Shown here: one piece after another, positions 34,246 to 45,091 of the stretch
Position numbering within the stretch: position 1 is the first letter of the stretch
Layout of the letters: every line of letters starts with the position of its first letter
Assembly: GCF_900114085.1 (NCBI RefSeq)
Contig: NZ_FORU01000001.1
Coordinates: 62,001 to 126,000 of the forward strand
Length of the DNA stretch: 64,000 nucleotides
Reading direction: 5' to 3'
Source: Myroides guanonis
GTDB taxonomy: Bacteria > Bacteroidota > Bacteroidia > Flavobacteriales > Flavobacteriaceae
The notes under the pieces: generated by a model
What the model saw: the letters and a program-made list of their open reading frames with translations, nothing else
Told to the model about the DNA's origin: nothing
The model's database searches: none
Position numbers and translations under genes: made by a program

Positions 34246-35337
34246 TTATAAATTTTTTGTAAGTATTTGTACAACTTTATTATTCGGTAAAAACTCTTTA
34301 CCTATCACTTTTATGCATGTATAGATAGGGATTGCTGCGATCATTCCAAAGATACCGGTAAACATACCACTAGCCAGTACTACTATAAAAATTTCAAGCG
34401 GATGTGATTTGACGCTGTTTGAAAAAATTACAGGTTGGTTGATGCTGTTATCTATGATTTGTATCACAAACATGGCTATCATCACAGAAATTGCTTTAGG
34501 TATCACAACTGTAGTAAAGTCTTCTGATATAAAGCTCATCATGGTAAATAGAACGCCTAGAATGTTTCCTATTAATGGGCCTATGTAGGGGATGATATTT
34601 AAAATAGCGCATAGAAAAGCAATCATTAAGGCTCCTTTTACTCCGAATGATAGAAAAACAATTAAGCTCAATATGAAAATAATAGTCATTTGTAGAATTA
34701 GGCCTACAAAGTATCTAGATAGTAGATTGTTGATTTTCTGTATAGAGTTTAATATTTGATTGGAGTGGGGCTTTGGTAACAGTTTTTTAAATTGATATTT
34801 TAGAACAGCTTGGTCTTTTAAAAAGAAAAATGTTATGAAAAATATGGAAGCTATTCCAATACCAAGACCGCTAAGTGTTCCTATTATGGTGTTTAAAAGA
34901 TTGGGTAAGAAGCTAATGTTGAATTTAGAGCTTATTTCGGATGCGTCTAATATTTTGTCTAAACTGAATCCTTTTGAGTCTAAAAAAGTATCAAGTTGTA
35001 GAAGGAGGTTGTTAAAGCTATCTTGTAATTGATGTGTATTCAGAACCGCTAAATTTTCTGCTTGTGTAGTAAATAAGGGGATAAACATGAAAATAAATCC
35101 AGATATAGCTAGAAGAAATATAAACATAGTAGACAATACAGAAGCTATCTTATTGAATCTTAGTTTTTTCTTAAAGAATCGCATAATTGGTGAGCCTATT
35201 AGCGAAAGAATTAAGGCAAAAGCAATATATAGAAAGATGTCTGTTATTTGATAGATCAAATACAAGCCAGCGGCTATTAAACATAAGGTTATAACAGCTT
35301 TAACGATGCCTTTTGAAATTTCTTTTGCGTTGGTCAT
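34246..35337 (-). CDS. AI-2E family transporter (PerM-like)
   Basis: Integral membrane protein of 363 aa with about eight hydrophobic helices and a cytoplasmic stretch at about 110-150. The motif A-I-L-N-I-I-P-Y-I-G-P-L-I-G (about 240-255) and the C-terminal P-V-I-F-S-N-S-V-K-S-H-P-L-E segment are the family hallmarks. Members have been linked to autoinducer-2 export or Na+/H+ antiport; which applies here is open. It is in the middle of the tsaD-rsmE-transporter-methyltransferase operon. Confidence 0.85.
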   Translation of the reverse strand: MTNAKEISKGIVKAVITLCLIAAGLYLIYQITDIFLYIAFALILSLIGSPIMRFFKKKLRFNKIASVLSTMFIFLLAISGFIFMFIPLFTTQAENLAVLNTHQLQDSFNNLLLQLDTFLDSKGFSLDKILDASEISSKFNISFLPNLLNTIIGTLSGLGIGIASIFFITFFFLKDQAVLKYQFKKLLPKPHSNQILNSIQKINNLLSRYFVGLILQMTIIFILSLIVFLSFGVKGALMIAFLCAILNIIPYIGPLIGNILGVLFTMMSFISEDFTTVVIPKAISVMIAMFVIQIIDNSINQPVIFSNSVKSHPLEIFIVVLASGMFTGIFGMIAAIPIYTCIKVIGKEFLPNNKVVQILTKNL

Positions 35338-35384
35338 TGCAATTTTATTTCAAATATAGTTATTTAAATTCAAGAGAAAATGAT

Positions 35385-36092
35385 TTATTCTTCATTGCAA
35401 AAAACAAAACTATGCGTAGCGACTACAGCAGCAGTTTCTGTTCTAAGCCTTGTGTTTCCAAGGGAAACAGGTTTGAAGTTAGCTTTTAGGGCACTATCAA
35501 TTTCGCTACTTGAAAAATCTCCTTCAGGACCAATTAATAGAGTGTAAGAAGCTCCTTTTGGGATAGCATTCTTTAAAAGTGTTTTTTCAGTTTCTTCGCA
35601 ATGAGCAATGTATTTATGACTGTTGTTCTCTTGTTGAATAAATGCTTTGAAAGATATTGCGTCATGTAGGATAGGCATATATCTATGAAGTGATTGTTTC
35701 ATTGCGGCCTGTACGATTTTTTCAAATCGTTCAAGTTTTATTTGTTTTCTTTCTGAGTGGTCACAGATTATAGGGGTGATTTCATGTATTCCAATTTCAG
35801 TAGCTTTTTCTAAAAACCATTCAAATCGCTCGTTCATTTTTGTGGGAGCAACCGCTAAATGAATATGGAAATTCTCGGGTTCTTTAAAATCATATTCCAC
35901 AACAGTGACGCTACATTTTCTGTCGTTATCTGTATTTATGACTGTGTTAAATAGGTAGCCTTTTCCATTGGTAACCATTAGGTTGTCTCCGTTTTTCTTG
36001 CGTAAAACTTTAACTATATGGTTGCTTTCTTCTTTATCGAAAGTATAGTTCGTATCTTCTTTGTTTAGGAGAGGTGAATAGAAAAGTTGCAT
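35385..36092 (-). CDS. rsmE: 16S rRNA (uracil-1498-N3)-methyltransferase
   Basis: SPOUT-class methyltransferase of 235 aa acting on U1498 of 16S rRNA in the 30S subunit. An N-terminal PUA-like domain (about 1-75, with the H-I-V-K-V-L-R motif) precedes the trefoil-knot domain. The knot is shown by L-L-I-G-P-E-G-D-F-S and S-L-G-N-T-R-L-R-T-E-T-A-A. It follows tsaD by 10 bp in the same operon, both being RNA modification functions. Confidence 0.92.
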   Translation of the reverse strand: MQLFYSPLLNKEDTNYTFDKEESNHIVKVLRKKNGDNLMVTNGKGYLFNTVINTDNDRKCSVTVVEYDFKEPENFHIHLAVAPTKMNERFEWFLEKATEIGIHEITPIICDHSERKQIKLERFEKIVQAAMKQSLHRYMPILHDAISFKAFIQQENNSHKYIAHCEETEKTLLKNAIPKGASYTLLIGPEGDFSSSEIDSALKANFKPVSLGNTRLRTETAAVVATHSFVFCNEE

Positions 36093-36102
36093 AGGTTTTT
36101 AT

Positions 36103-37122
36103 TTAAAATTCGATTCTTGCTTTTGATACTACGGATGAATTGCTAAAGTGAGATTCTAGAAAATTGTAATAGCCAACAATACCAATCATGGCTGCATTGT
36201 CAGTTGTATATTCAAATTTAGGAATAAATGCTGTCCATCCCCAATTTTTCTCAGCTTGTAACAGGGCATTTCGAATACCTGAATTAGCAGATACTCCACC
36301 TCCGATGGCTATCTGTTTAATACCTGTTTCAGCAACAGCTAATTTTAGTTTGTCTAAGAGAATCTGGATAATAGTATATTGAATAGAAGCACATATATCC
36401 TCTTTGTTTTCTTCAACAAAGTTTGGATTTATAGCTTGGTTTTTCTGAATAAAATAGAGAATTTGAGTTTTTAGACCACTAAAACTAAAGTTAAGCCCCT
36501 CTACTTTTGGTTTTGTAAAAGGAAAAGCTTTTGGATTGCCATTTTGGGCATATTTGTCAATTAATGGACCACCTGGGTAAGGAAACCCTAATGTTTTAGC
36601 ACTCTTGTCAAATGCCTCTCCAACTGCATCGTCTGTGGTTTCTCCTAATATTTTTAAGTCAAAAAAGCTATTTACTTGAACTATTTGTGTATGCCCTCCA
36701 GAGATGGTTAAAGCTAAAAAGGGAAAAGTTGGTTTTGGTGTTCCTTCTTCAATAAAATGAGCTAATATATGTGCATGCATATGGTTGACAGCAATTAAAG
36801 GAATCTTCAATGCCATGGCCATTGATTTAGAAAAAGAACCTCCTACAAGAAGAGAACCCATTAATCCTGGTCCTTGTGTAAATGCGATAGCGCTAAGTTC
36901 TTCTTTTTTTACGCCTGCTTTTTTAAGTGCAACATCTACCACTGGTACAATATTTTGTTGGTGTGCCCTTGATGCAAGTTCAGGAACAACGCCTCCATAT
37001 TGTTCGTGCACAGCTTGTTGAGCTACGATATTTGAAAGAACTTGGTCGTTTTTTAATACTGCTGCAGCTGTGTCGTCGCAAGAACTTTCTATGGCGAGTA
37101 TGTAGATAGGTTTTGTACTCAT
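36103..37122 (-). CDS. tsaD: tRNA N6-adenosine threonylcarbamoyltransferase
   Basis: Catalytic subunit of the t6A complex (339 aa), which transfers threonylcarbamoyl to A37 of ANN-decoding tRNAs. The ASKHA-fold motifs ESSCDDTA (13-20), the iron-binding H-M-H-A-H (about 113-117), SGGHTQ, GGPLIDK and GGVSANSG are all present. First gene of the leftward operon with rsmE; divergent from tamB across about 180 bp. Confidence 0.95.
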   Translation of the reverse strand: MSTKPIYILAIESSCDDTAAAVLKNDQVLSNIVAQQAVHEQYGGVVPELASRAHQQNIVPVVDVALKKAGVKKEELSAIAFTQGPGLMGSLLVGGSFSKSMAMALKIPLIAVNHMHAHILAHFIEEGTPKPTFPFLALTISGGHTQIVQVNSFFDLKILGETTDDAVGEAFDKSAKTLGFPYPGGPLIDKYAQNGNPKAFPFTKPKVEGLNFSFSGLKTQILYFIQKNQAINPNFVEENKEDICASIQYTIIQILLDKLKLAVAETGIKQIAIGGGVSANSGIRNALLQAEKNWGWTAFIPKFEYTTDNAAMIGIVGYYNFLESHFSNSSVVSKARIEF

Positions 37123-37167
37123 TTTATTAGGGGGTAAAGGATATTAAACAGCGTTTATTCAGTCGAA

Positions 37168-37193
37168 TATCTTTGGAATTTTATTTACATTTG
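37168..37193 (+). promoter_or_regulatory. Two overlapping -7 boxes upstream of tamB
   Basis: TATCTTTG (37168-37175) and TACATTTG (37186-37193) both match TAnnTTTG. Either would start transcription well before the proposed tamB starts. Confidence 0.5.
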
Positions 37194-37300
37194 TTGTTCT
37201 ATTTTCCGCAGTTTGAAAAGACATTGGAAAAGGCAAATTTAAAACTTAAAACAATATCAAAAAATTTAATAAAATAGTTTTTCGCTTACTTCTGGGCATC

Positions 37301-40300
37301 GTGTTGTTATTATGTGTAATAGCAATGACTTTGGCATTGCCTATAGTACAGACAAAAATAGCGCAGAATCTAATGGGGAAACTGAATAATCAATTTGGTA
37401 CTCAGATTTATATAGAGCGTGTTGATATTACTATTTTTGGTAGAGTTAGTCTTAAAAATGTCTCTGTAACGGATAATCACGATGAGAAATTCATTCGTAT
37501 AGGGAGTTTGAAAACGAATTTATTGGACTTGAATGAGTTATTAGAAGTTCGTTTGTTTTTTGGAAATGCCATTGCAGATGATTTGTATTTCAATATCCAT
37601 ACTTACAAAGGAGAGAGTAATAGTAACTTAAATCTTTTCATTAATGCCCTTGATAATGGGAAACCTGGTGATGGTTCTTTTCGTCTAGGAATTAAGAGAA
37701 TAGAGGTTAAGAATGGTCATTTTAGAGTTTCTGATGATAATAACGAAACTCCGATATCAGTTGACTTTAAGGAATTGAACGGAGTTCTAGATGACTTTTT
37801 GGTAAAAGGACCAGATATATACGCAAAAGTAAATACAGTACAATTATTAGATCATAGAGGATTAAAACTAGAGGATCTGAAGGGGGATTTTAGTCTTACA
37901 AAAACTAACATTATTATTAAAAATATGTTGTTGGAGACTGATAAATCTAAATTAGAAGGCGATTTGAAATTTAGTTTCTCAGGGAACGATATGCGTGACT
38001 TTACTAACAAAGTAAGGTGGGATTTGAAAATCTTAAAATCCTCTATCAATACTTCCGATTTAAATTGTTTTTACCCAGAGTTTACTAAAAACCATAAGCT
38101 GTTCTTAAAAACGGATCTTACGGGATATATGAATGACTTTATGTTGTCTAATGTAAAGCTTGTTGATGAAAATTATTCTGAGATTATAGGTTTTTTCCAA
38201 TTTAAGAATCTTTTCGATAAGAAGAGAGATTTTAGCATGGATGCCAATTTAAGTAGATTAAACACCTCATATGATGACTTAGCTCATTTACTACCTAGAG
38301 TTTTAGGTGAGAAATTACCTCCTAAGCTTTCAAAGCTAGGCGGAATTTCTTTAAATGGGGTAGTTGGATTGACTAAACGTGATTTAAACGCTAAAGTGTC
38401 TATGCTTACATCCATCGGAACAATGGATGCGGATTTTTTAATGGAGGGGATAGATCAGATTGAAAAGGCTGTTTATAGAGGAAATGTTGTGCTAAATGAG
38501 TTTGATTTAGGAACTGTTTTAGAAGATGAATCTTTTGGAGTAGTTAGTCTAAATATTAATCTTGATGGAACAGGGTTTGATCAAAAACATTTAAATACTT
38601 CTTTAGAAGGCGAGGTGAAATCTTTTGTTTTTAAAGGATATAATTATAAGGATATCACTCTAGACGGCTTTATGAAAATGCCTTATTATAAAGGATATTT
38701 AAGTAGTAAAGACCCAAATTTGGACTTGGACTTTAATGGGGTTATTGATTGGAGCTTGGATGTCAAAGAGTATGATTTTGAAGCGATGATTAATCATGCT
38801 GATTTACATGCTTTGAACTTGGTGAATGATACTTTGTCTGTTTTTAAAGGGATGTTACGTTTAAAAGCTTCAGGGAATACATTAGATGATTTAATTGGAG
38901 AGTTTAAAATAGAAGAGGCATCTTATTTAAATAGTAAGGACAGATATAACTTTAGTGAACTTTCTATTTTAGCCGAAATGGGAGACGAAAAGGTTAAAAC
39001 AGTAACTGTCAAGTCGGAAAAAACTATTGATGGGGTTATAGTTGGAAGGTATAAGCTAGAGCAAATGCCAAAGCTTATTGAAAATGCATTGGGAAGTCTT
39101 TATACAAATTATTCTCCGTTTGTTGTGGAGAAGGATCAATTTGTTGATTTTGATGTTAGTGTTAGTAATCAATTAATAGAAATTTTCTTTCCAAAATTAA
39201 CTTTAAGTGAAAACACTAAAGTGAAAGGGAATATTTACGGAGATAGAGGTGATTTCAAGTTAAATTTTACTTCTCCAAAAGTTTCACTGGGCAGCATGTC
39301 TTTTGATAATATTGTTTTGAACGTAAATAATCAGAATCCACTTTATAATACGTATCTGTCAGTAGATAGTTTGAAGTTTAAAAAATATAAATTATCTGAC
39401 TTTGATTTAATAAATGTAACTCATAATGACACTTTGTTTGTGCGTGCAGAGTTTAAAGGAGGTGATACAGCTAAGGATAGTTATGATTTGAACGTTTACC
39501 ACACGATTAACGAGGATAATAACTCAGTAGTTGGAATAAAGAAATCGGAGATAATGTTTAAGAATTTTCTTTGGTATTTAAATGAGAAGGAGGAGAAGGA
39601 CAATAAAGTAGTTTTTAATAAGAAATTAAATGATTTCAATATTGACAGGATTGTATTGTCTCACAACGATCAATCTGTAGAGTTAAACGGAGATATAAAA
39701 GGGAAAGATTATAAGGATTTGGAATTGATTTTCGACAATGTTGACCTTAATAAAATCACACCAGATATTAGAAATATTAGTTTTGCTGGTAACATAAATG
39801 GTGGTATTCACTTTGAACAAAAAGGAGAAGTATATCATCCCGATTCTAATGTTTATATTGATTCATTGGCTATAAATGACGTTTTCTTAGGAGATTTGAA
39901 GTTTGATGTAACAGGAGATGAGCGTTTGAGAAATTTTAAAGTAGATTCTAATATTGTTCAAGAAAATAAAGAGCTTTTTTATCTAAATGGAGAAGTAAAT
40001 ATTATTAATAAGAATAGCTATTTGAATTTAGAATCTGGTTTTAAAGATTTTGATCTAAAGACAATAGGGCCTTTATTGAGTTCAATAGTTAGTAATGTTC
40101 GCGGAACCACAAATGGTAAGATTAGTATTTTGGGCACTCCTCAAAAACCAGACATAAATGGGCGTCTATATCTAAGTAAAGCAGGTATGAAATCTAAGTT
40201 TACTGGAGTAGATTATAATTTTGAGGAAGAAGCACCTGTAGATTTAACTCAGAATCAGTTTATCTTGCGCAATGTGAAATTAATAGATTCAAAATATAAG

Positions 40301-41743
40301 ACCAATGGAACTATAAATGGAACGATAGCCCATAAGAAATTTGATGATTGGAATTTAGATTTAAAACTTCAATCATCCAATCTGTTGGCTTTAGATACAA
40401 CATATGAAGAGGGAAGTTTGTATTACGGAACAGCCTTTATTAATGGAACAGCATCTTTGTCTGGACCTGTTGAATTGCTTTCTATCGATATTCAGGCTAC
40501 TTCAAACAAGAATACTTCAATAAAGATACCCTTGAACGAAGCGAAAGGTGTAGGAGATAGTTCATTTATTCATTTCCTTACTGCAGAAGAGAAAGCGAAT
40601 AGATTAAAAACAGGAAGTTTTGATATTTATCAATATAGAAATAGCGGAATTGAGTTAGATTTTGAATTCATTCTAACACCAGATGCTGAAATAGAAATTA
40701 TTTTAGATAGAGAGTCAGGACATGCTATGAAAGGTAGAGGAGCCGGATTTATTACCATGGAAATCAATACAATGGGTAAGTTTAATATGTGGGGAGATTT
40801 TCAAGCATATGAAGGAGAGTATAATTTTAAATATGGAGGATTAATTGATAAGAAGTTTGAAGTAAAACGATATGGAACCATTCGTTGGGATGGTAATCCA
40901 ATGAATGCTATTTTAGATTTGCAAGCTTTATATCACACAGAGGCAAACCCAAGTATTATTATTGATAATTCAGTGGTAAATCGAAAAATACCTACGGATG
41001 TTTCGATTTTGTTAAACGGAAGTTTAAGTAATCCAGAGGTGGATTTTGAAATAAACTTTCCAAATGTTAGTTCTGTTATCCGTTCAGAAATAGAATACAA
41101 ATTAAGTGACAAGGATACCCGTGAAAGACAAGCAATGGCTTTGTTGGCTACAGGAACATTCTTTTCTTCTGATAATTCATCTACGGCTTTAGCAGGAAGC
41201 TTATTTGAGCGTGCTAGTAGTATTTTTGACGATATCTTTTCAGATGAAGATGATAAGGTTAGAATAGGATTGAATTATGCTCAGGCAGATAGAAATCCAT
41301 ATACTCAAACAGAAGGTAGGGTTGGAGTAACTTTCTCTACTCAGGTTAATGACAGAATTAAAGTTAATGGAAAGTTAGGTGTGCCTGTTGGTGGAGCTGA
41401 AGAGTCTGTTATTGTTGGGGATGTTGAAGTGCTTCTTAGATTAAACGAAGATGGAAATTTAAATGCCCGTGTTTTCAATAGAGAAAATGATATAAACTAT
41501 ATTGGAGAGGGCATTGGGTATACCCAAGGTTTAGGATTGTCATATGAAGTAGATTTTGATACTTTTAAAGAACTTATTAGAAAAATTTTGAATAAAGCAG
41601 CTATTGAAGAGGCTAAGAAAAAAAATCCTAGCAATACTAATGAGCTTCCAGATTCTGACTATAATGCTGATTTTATTCGCTTTTATGAAAGTAGGAAAGA
41701 AGGACAGTCAGAAGGGGCATACCCTATAGAACTTCTTGATTAA
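37301..41743 (+). CDS. tamB: TamB-like translocation/assembly protein (DUF490)
   Basis: Very long envelope protein of 1480 aa, anchored by an N-terminal hydrophobic helix and made of beta-helical repeats, ending in a DUF490/TamB domain (about 1000-1480) with G-N-M-W-G-D-F-Q-A-Y-E-G-E-Y-N-F. In other bacteria TamB-family proteins link inner and outer membranes for phospholipid transport or protein assembly. The start is uncertain: the GTG used here would cut the anchor short, whereas the in-frame codons upstream from 37256 (ATC AAA AAA TTT) would restore the usual K-K-F basic n-region before the TM helix. There is no ATG in this upstream stretch; a stop precedes it. Confidence 0.88.
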   Translation: MLLLCVIAMTLALPIVQTKIAQNLMGKLNNQFGTQIYIERVDITIFGRVSLKNVSVTDNHDEKFIRIGSLKTNLLDLNELLEVRLFFGNAIADDLYFNIHTYKGESNSNLNLFINALDNGKPGDGSFRLGIKRIEVKNGHFRVSDDNNETPISVDFKELNGVLDDFLVKGPDIYAKVNTVQLLDHRGLKLEDLKGDFSLTKTNIIIKNMLLETDKSKLEGDLKFSFSGNDMRDFTNKVRWDLKILKSSINTSDLNCFYPEFTKNHKLFLKTDLTGYMNDFMLSNVKLVDENYSEIIGFFQFKNLFDKKRDFSMDANLSRLNTSYDDLAHLLPRVLGEKLPPKLSKLGGISLNGVVGLTKRDLNAKVSMLTSIGTMDADFLMEGIDQIEKAVYRGNVVLNEFDLGTVLEDESFGVVSLNINLDGTGFDQKHLNTSLEGEVKSFVFKGYNYKDITLDGFMKMPYYKGYLSSKDPNLDLDFNGVIDWSLDVKEYDFEAMINHADLHALNLVNDTLSVFKGMLRLKASGNTLDDLIGEFKIEEASYLNSKDRYNFSELSILAEMGDEKVKTVTVKSEKTIDGVIVGRYKLEQMPKLIENALGSLYTNYSPFVVEKDQFVDFDVSVSNQLIEIFFPKLTLSENTKVKGNIYGDRGDFKLNFTSPKVSLGSMSFDNIVLNVNNQNPLYNTYLSVDSLKFKKYKLSDFDLINVTHNDTLFVRAEFKGGDTAKDSYDLNVYHTINEDNNSVVGIKKSEIMFKNFLWYLNEKEEKDNKVVFNKKLNDFNIDRIVLSHNDQSVELNGDIKGKDYKDLELIFDNVDLNKITPDIRNISFAGNINGGIHFEQKGEVYHPDSNVYIDSLAINDVFLGDLKFDVTGDERLRNFKVDSNIVQENKELFYLNGEVNIINKNSYLNLESGFKDFDLKTIGPLLSSIVSNVRGTTNGKISILGTPQKPDINGRLYLSKAGMKSKFTGVDYNFEEEAPVDLTQNQFILRNVKLIDSKYKTNGTINGTIAHKKFDDWNLDLKLQSSNLLALDTTYEEGSLYYGTAFINGTASLSGPVELLSIDIQATSNKNTSIKIPLNEAKGVGDSSFIHFLTAEEKANRLKTGSFDIYQYRNSGIELDFEFILTPDAEIEIILDRESGHAMKGRGAGFITMEINTMGKFNMWGDFQAYEGEYNFKYGGLIDKKFEVKRYGTIRWDGNPMNAILDLQALYHTEANPSIIIDNSVVNRKIPTDVSILLNGSLSNPEVDFEINFPNVSSVIRSEIEYKLSDKDTRERQAMALLATGTFFSSDNSSTALAGSLFERASSIFDDIFSDEDDKVRIGLNYAQADRNPYTQTEGRVGVTFSTQVNDRIKVNGKLGVPVGGAEESVIVGDVEVLLRLNEDGNLNARVFNRENDINYIGEGIGYTQGLGLSYEVDFDTFKELIRKILNKAAIEEAKKKNPSNTNELPDSDYNADFIRFYESRKEGQSEGAYPIELLD

Positions 41744-41814
41744 ACGACTTTTTTATCCTCACAAATCTTGTAAACCTTTTTTGATTTCATTAGATTTACT
41801 AGAAAGTAAATTAT

Positions 41815-42801
41815 ATGAAAAATCAAATACAGAAAATCGCCGTATTAACTTCAGGTGGTGATTCTCCTGGTATGAATGCAGCTATTCGTGCTGTAGTGCG
41901 TGCTTGTTGTTTTTATAAAGTAGAATGTATAGGTGTATTCAGAGGCTTTCAAGGATTGGTCGAAGGTGACTTTGAGCCTTTAGGTGCTCGAGACGTAAAT
42001 TACATAATAAATAGAGGAGGAACTTTTTTAAAGTCAGCTCGTTCAGATGCTTTTAGAACTGTAGAAGGACGTCAAAGTGCTTATCGAAATCTAGTTGATG
42101 CAGATATAGATGCGTTAATTATTATTGGTGGAGATGGTAGTTTTAAAGGAGGTATGACTTTTAATCAAGAATTTAATTTTCCTGTTATTACCATTCCTGG
42201 TACTATTGATAACGATATAAACGGAACAACACATACCATAGGATTTGATACAGCTTTAAATACAGTAATGGAAGCAGTAGACAAAATACGCGACACTGCG
42301 AGTTCTCATAAACGCTTGTTTTTTGTGGAAGTTATGGGAAGAGATGCAGGGCATATAGCTTTAAACTCAGGTATCGGATGTGGAGCAGAAGAAATCATTA
42401 TACCAGAAGAGAATCTTGGAATGGAAAGACTAGTAGAAACTTTAAAGAAAAGCAAAGCTTCCGGTAAGTCGTCTAGTATAGTAATTGTTGCAGAAGGAGA
42501 GAAATTGGGTAAAAATGTTTTCGAATTAGCGGACTATGTGGAGAAAAACTTACCTGAATATGATGTTCGAGTGTCTGTTTTGGGACATATGCAAAGAGGA
42601 GGTGCTCCTTCCTGTTTTGATAGAGTTTTAGCAAGTAGATTTGGAGTAAAAGCAGTAGAGAGCTTGTTAGAAGGGAAAAGTAATTTCATGGTAGGATTGA
42701 TAAATGATCAAGTGGTTTTGACACCATTAGATAAAGCAGTTAAAGGAAACTCAGGCATAGACTGGGACTTGTTGCGTATTTCTGATATGATATCTATATA
42801 A
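41815..42801 (+). CDS. pfkA: ATP-dependent 6-phosphofructokinase
   Basis: Committed step of glycolysis: phosphorylates fructose-6-phosphate. The 328-aa product has the family length and carries the ATP site TSGGDSPGMNAAIRA (12-26), the GGDGS motif, the catalytic P-G-T-I-D-N-D segment and MGRDAGH. Gly at the GGDGS position after the aspartate favours ATP over pyrophosphate as donor. It is the first gene of a glycolytic cluster with gapA, a BadF-type kinase and mgsA, 54 bp before gapA. Confidence 0.95.
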   Translation: MKNQIQKIAVLTSGGDSPGMNAAIRAVVRACCFYKVECIGVFRGFQGLVEGDFEPLGARDVNYIINRGGTFLKSARSDAFRTVEGRQSAYRNLVDADIDALIIIGGDGSFKGGMTFNQEFNFPVITIPGTIDNDINGTTHTIGFDTALNTVMEAVDKIRDTASSHKRLFFVEVMGRDAGHIALNSGIGCGAEEIIIPEENLGMERLVETLKKSKASGKSSSIVIVAEGEKLGKNVFELADYVEKNLPEYDVRVSVLGHMQRGGAPSCFDRVLASRFGVKAVESLLEGKSNFMVGLINDQVVLTPLDKAVKGNSGIDWDLLRISDMISI

Positions 42802-42852
42802 GCTTTGAAATAATTAAAAGAAAATCAAACACCTCTAGAGGAAAAAAAATAA

Positions 42853-43860
<1,008 letters not shown>

Positions 43861-43862
43861 TT

Positions 43863-44714
43863 ATGAGGATAATAGTAGACAGTGGTTCCACCAAGGCTGA
43901 TTGGATTATTTATGATTCTAATGAAACAACTCAAATCTCTGTAAGTAGTTTAGGGTTAAATCCAGAAGTCATTACGGTTGATGAGTTTGAGCATAGAGTA
44001 AATCAATTAGTTGAAGTTAGAAGTAATAAGGAGTTGGTAACAGAGCTATATTTTTATGGTTCGGGTTGTGGAACTCCTCGTGCGAAGAATGTGGTAATTA
44101 ATTTTTTTAAAGGCTATTTTTCAAATCTGCAAGAATTGCATGTAATGGAAGATACCTATGCAGCTGTATATGCAACTAGTGCTCCTGGGGAAGAAGCGAT
44201 AGTTTGTATTAATGGAACGGGATCGAATTGCAGTTATTATGATGGAAATGAAGTACATCAACGAGTACAGTCATTGGGTTATATTGCTATGGATGATTGC
44301 AGTGGCAGTGCTTTTGGAAGATTAATGATAAAGGGATATTACTTAAAGAGTATGCCTTTAGAATTGCGAAATCTTTTTGAACAGAAATACGATTTAGATG
44401 CAGATGTAATAAAAAATCATTTCTATAAAATGGAAAATCCGAATGCTTATCTAGCTTCGTTTCTTCCTTTCTTAATAGCAAATAAAGAACATCCATATTT
44501 TGTAAATCTTATTGAAGACCAAATACAGTTTTTTATTGATTATTATATTAAGCAACATCCTGAATATACTAGTGCACCTGTTCATTTTATAGGCTCAGTA
44601 GCTTACCTTTTGCAAGGGTGTTTTAAAGACAAATTAACTGCTAATGGTCTTAAGTCTGGTGTCTTTTATCAAAAGCCATTAGATGGATTAATTGAGTTTC
44701 ATAGAAAAAGATAA
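43863..44714 (+). CDS. BadF/BadG-type ASKHA kinase, N-acetylglucosamine kinase-like
   Basis: Protein of 283 aa from the BadF/BadG/BcrA/BcrD ATPase family, whose bacterial members include N-acetylglucosamine/glucosamine kinases. Phosphate-1 motif DSGSTKADW (6-14), the INGTGSN loop (about 117-123) and a G-S-A-F-G-R segment are visible. It lies between gapA and mgsA with 2-bp gaps on both sides, which suggests a sugar-phosphorylating role near glycolysis; the exact sugar is inferred, not shown. Confidence 0.8.
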   Translation: MRIIVDSGSTKADWIIYDSNETTQISVSSLGLNPEVITVDEFEHRVNQLVEVRSNKELVTELYFYGSGCGTPRAKNVVINFFKGYFSNLQELHVMEDTYAAVYATSAPGEEAIVCINGTGSNCSYYDGNEVHQRVQSLGYIAMDDCSGSAFGRLMIKGYYLKSMPLELRNLFEQKYDLDADVIKNHFYKMENPNAYLASFLPFLIANKEHPYFVNLIEDQIQFFIDYYIKQHPEYTSAPVHFIGSVAYLLQGCFKDKLTANGLKSGVFYQKPLDGLIEFHRKR

Positions 44715-44716
44715 AG

Positions 44717-45091
44717 ATGGAAATAGCTATAATAGCACACGACGACAAGAAAGCTGAAATGATGGGATTTATTCAATCAAACAGTAAACAATTACAAAGA
44801 GAAGGTATTGATTTAATAGCAACGGGAACTACAGGTAAATTGATGGAGGAGCTTGGTTTTAAAGTGCGAAGAATGCTTTCGGGACCTTTAGGTGGAGATG
44901 CGCAAATAGCAGGAAGGGTAGCGGAAGGTAAAACAAAAATGGTTTTGTTTTTCAAAGACCCTTTAGGTAAACACCCACATGAACCAGATATCAATATGTT
45001 GTTGAGGGTTTGTGATGTTCATAATGTGCCACTCGCGACAAATGAAGCGAGTGCACAATTATTGTTAGATGCTATTTCGAAGCGATCATAG
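44717..45091 (+). CDS. mgsA: Methylglyoxal synthase
   Basis: Converts dihydroxyacetone phosphate to methylglyoxal plus phosphate, a relief valve when phosphate is short or hexose phosphates build up. The 124-aa product (a little shorter than the E. coli enzyme) shows A-H-D-x-K-K, A-T-G-T-T-G (phosphate loop), S-G-P-L-G-G-D-A-Q-I with the catalytic Asp, and F-F-K-D-P-L-G-K-H-P-H-E-P-D-I. It is the last gene of the pfkA-gapA-kinase cluster. Its 3-prime end overlaps that of ridA on the other strand by 20 bp. Confidence 0.94.
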   Translation: MEIAIIAHDDKKAEMMGFIQSNSKQLQREGIDLIATGTTGKLMEELGFKVRRMLSGPLGGDAQIAGRVAEGKTKMVLFFKDPLGKHPHEPDINMLLRVCDVHNVPLATNEASAQLLLDAISKRS

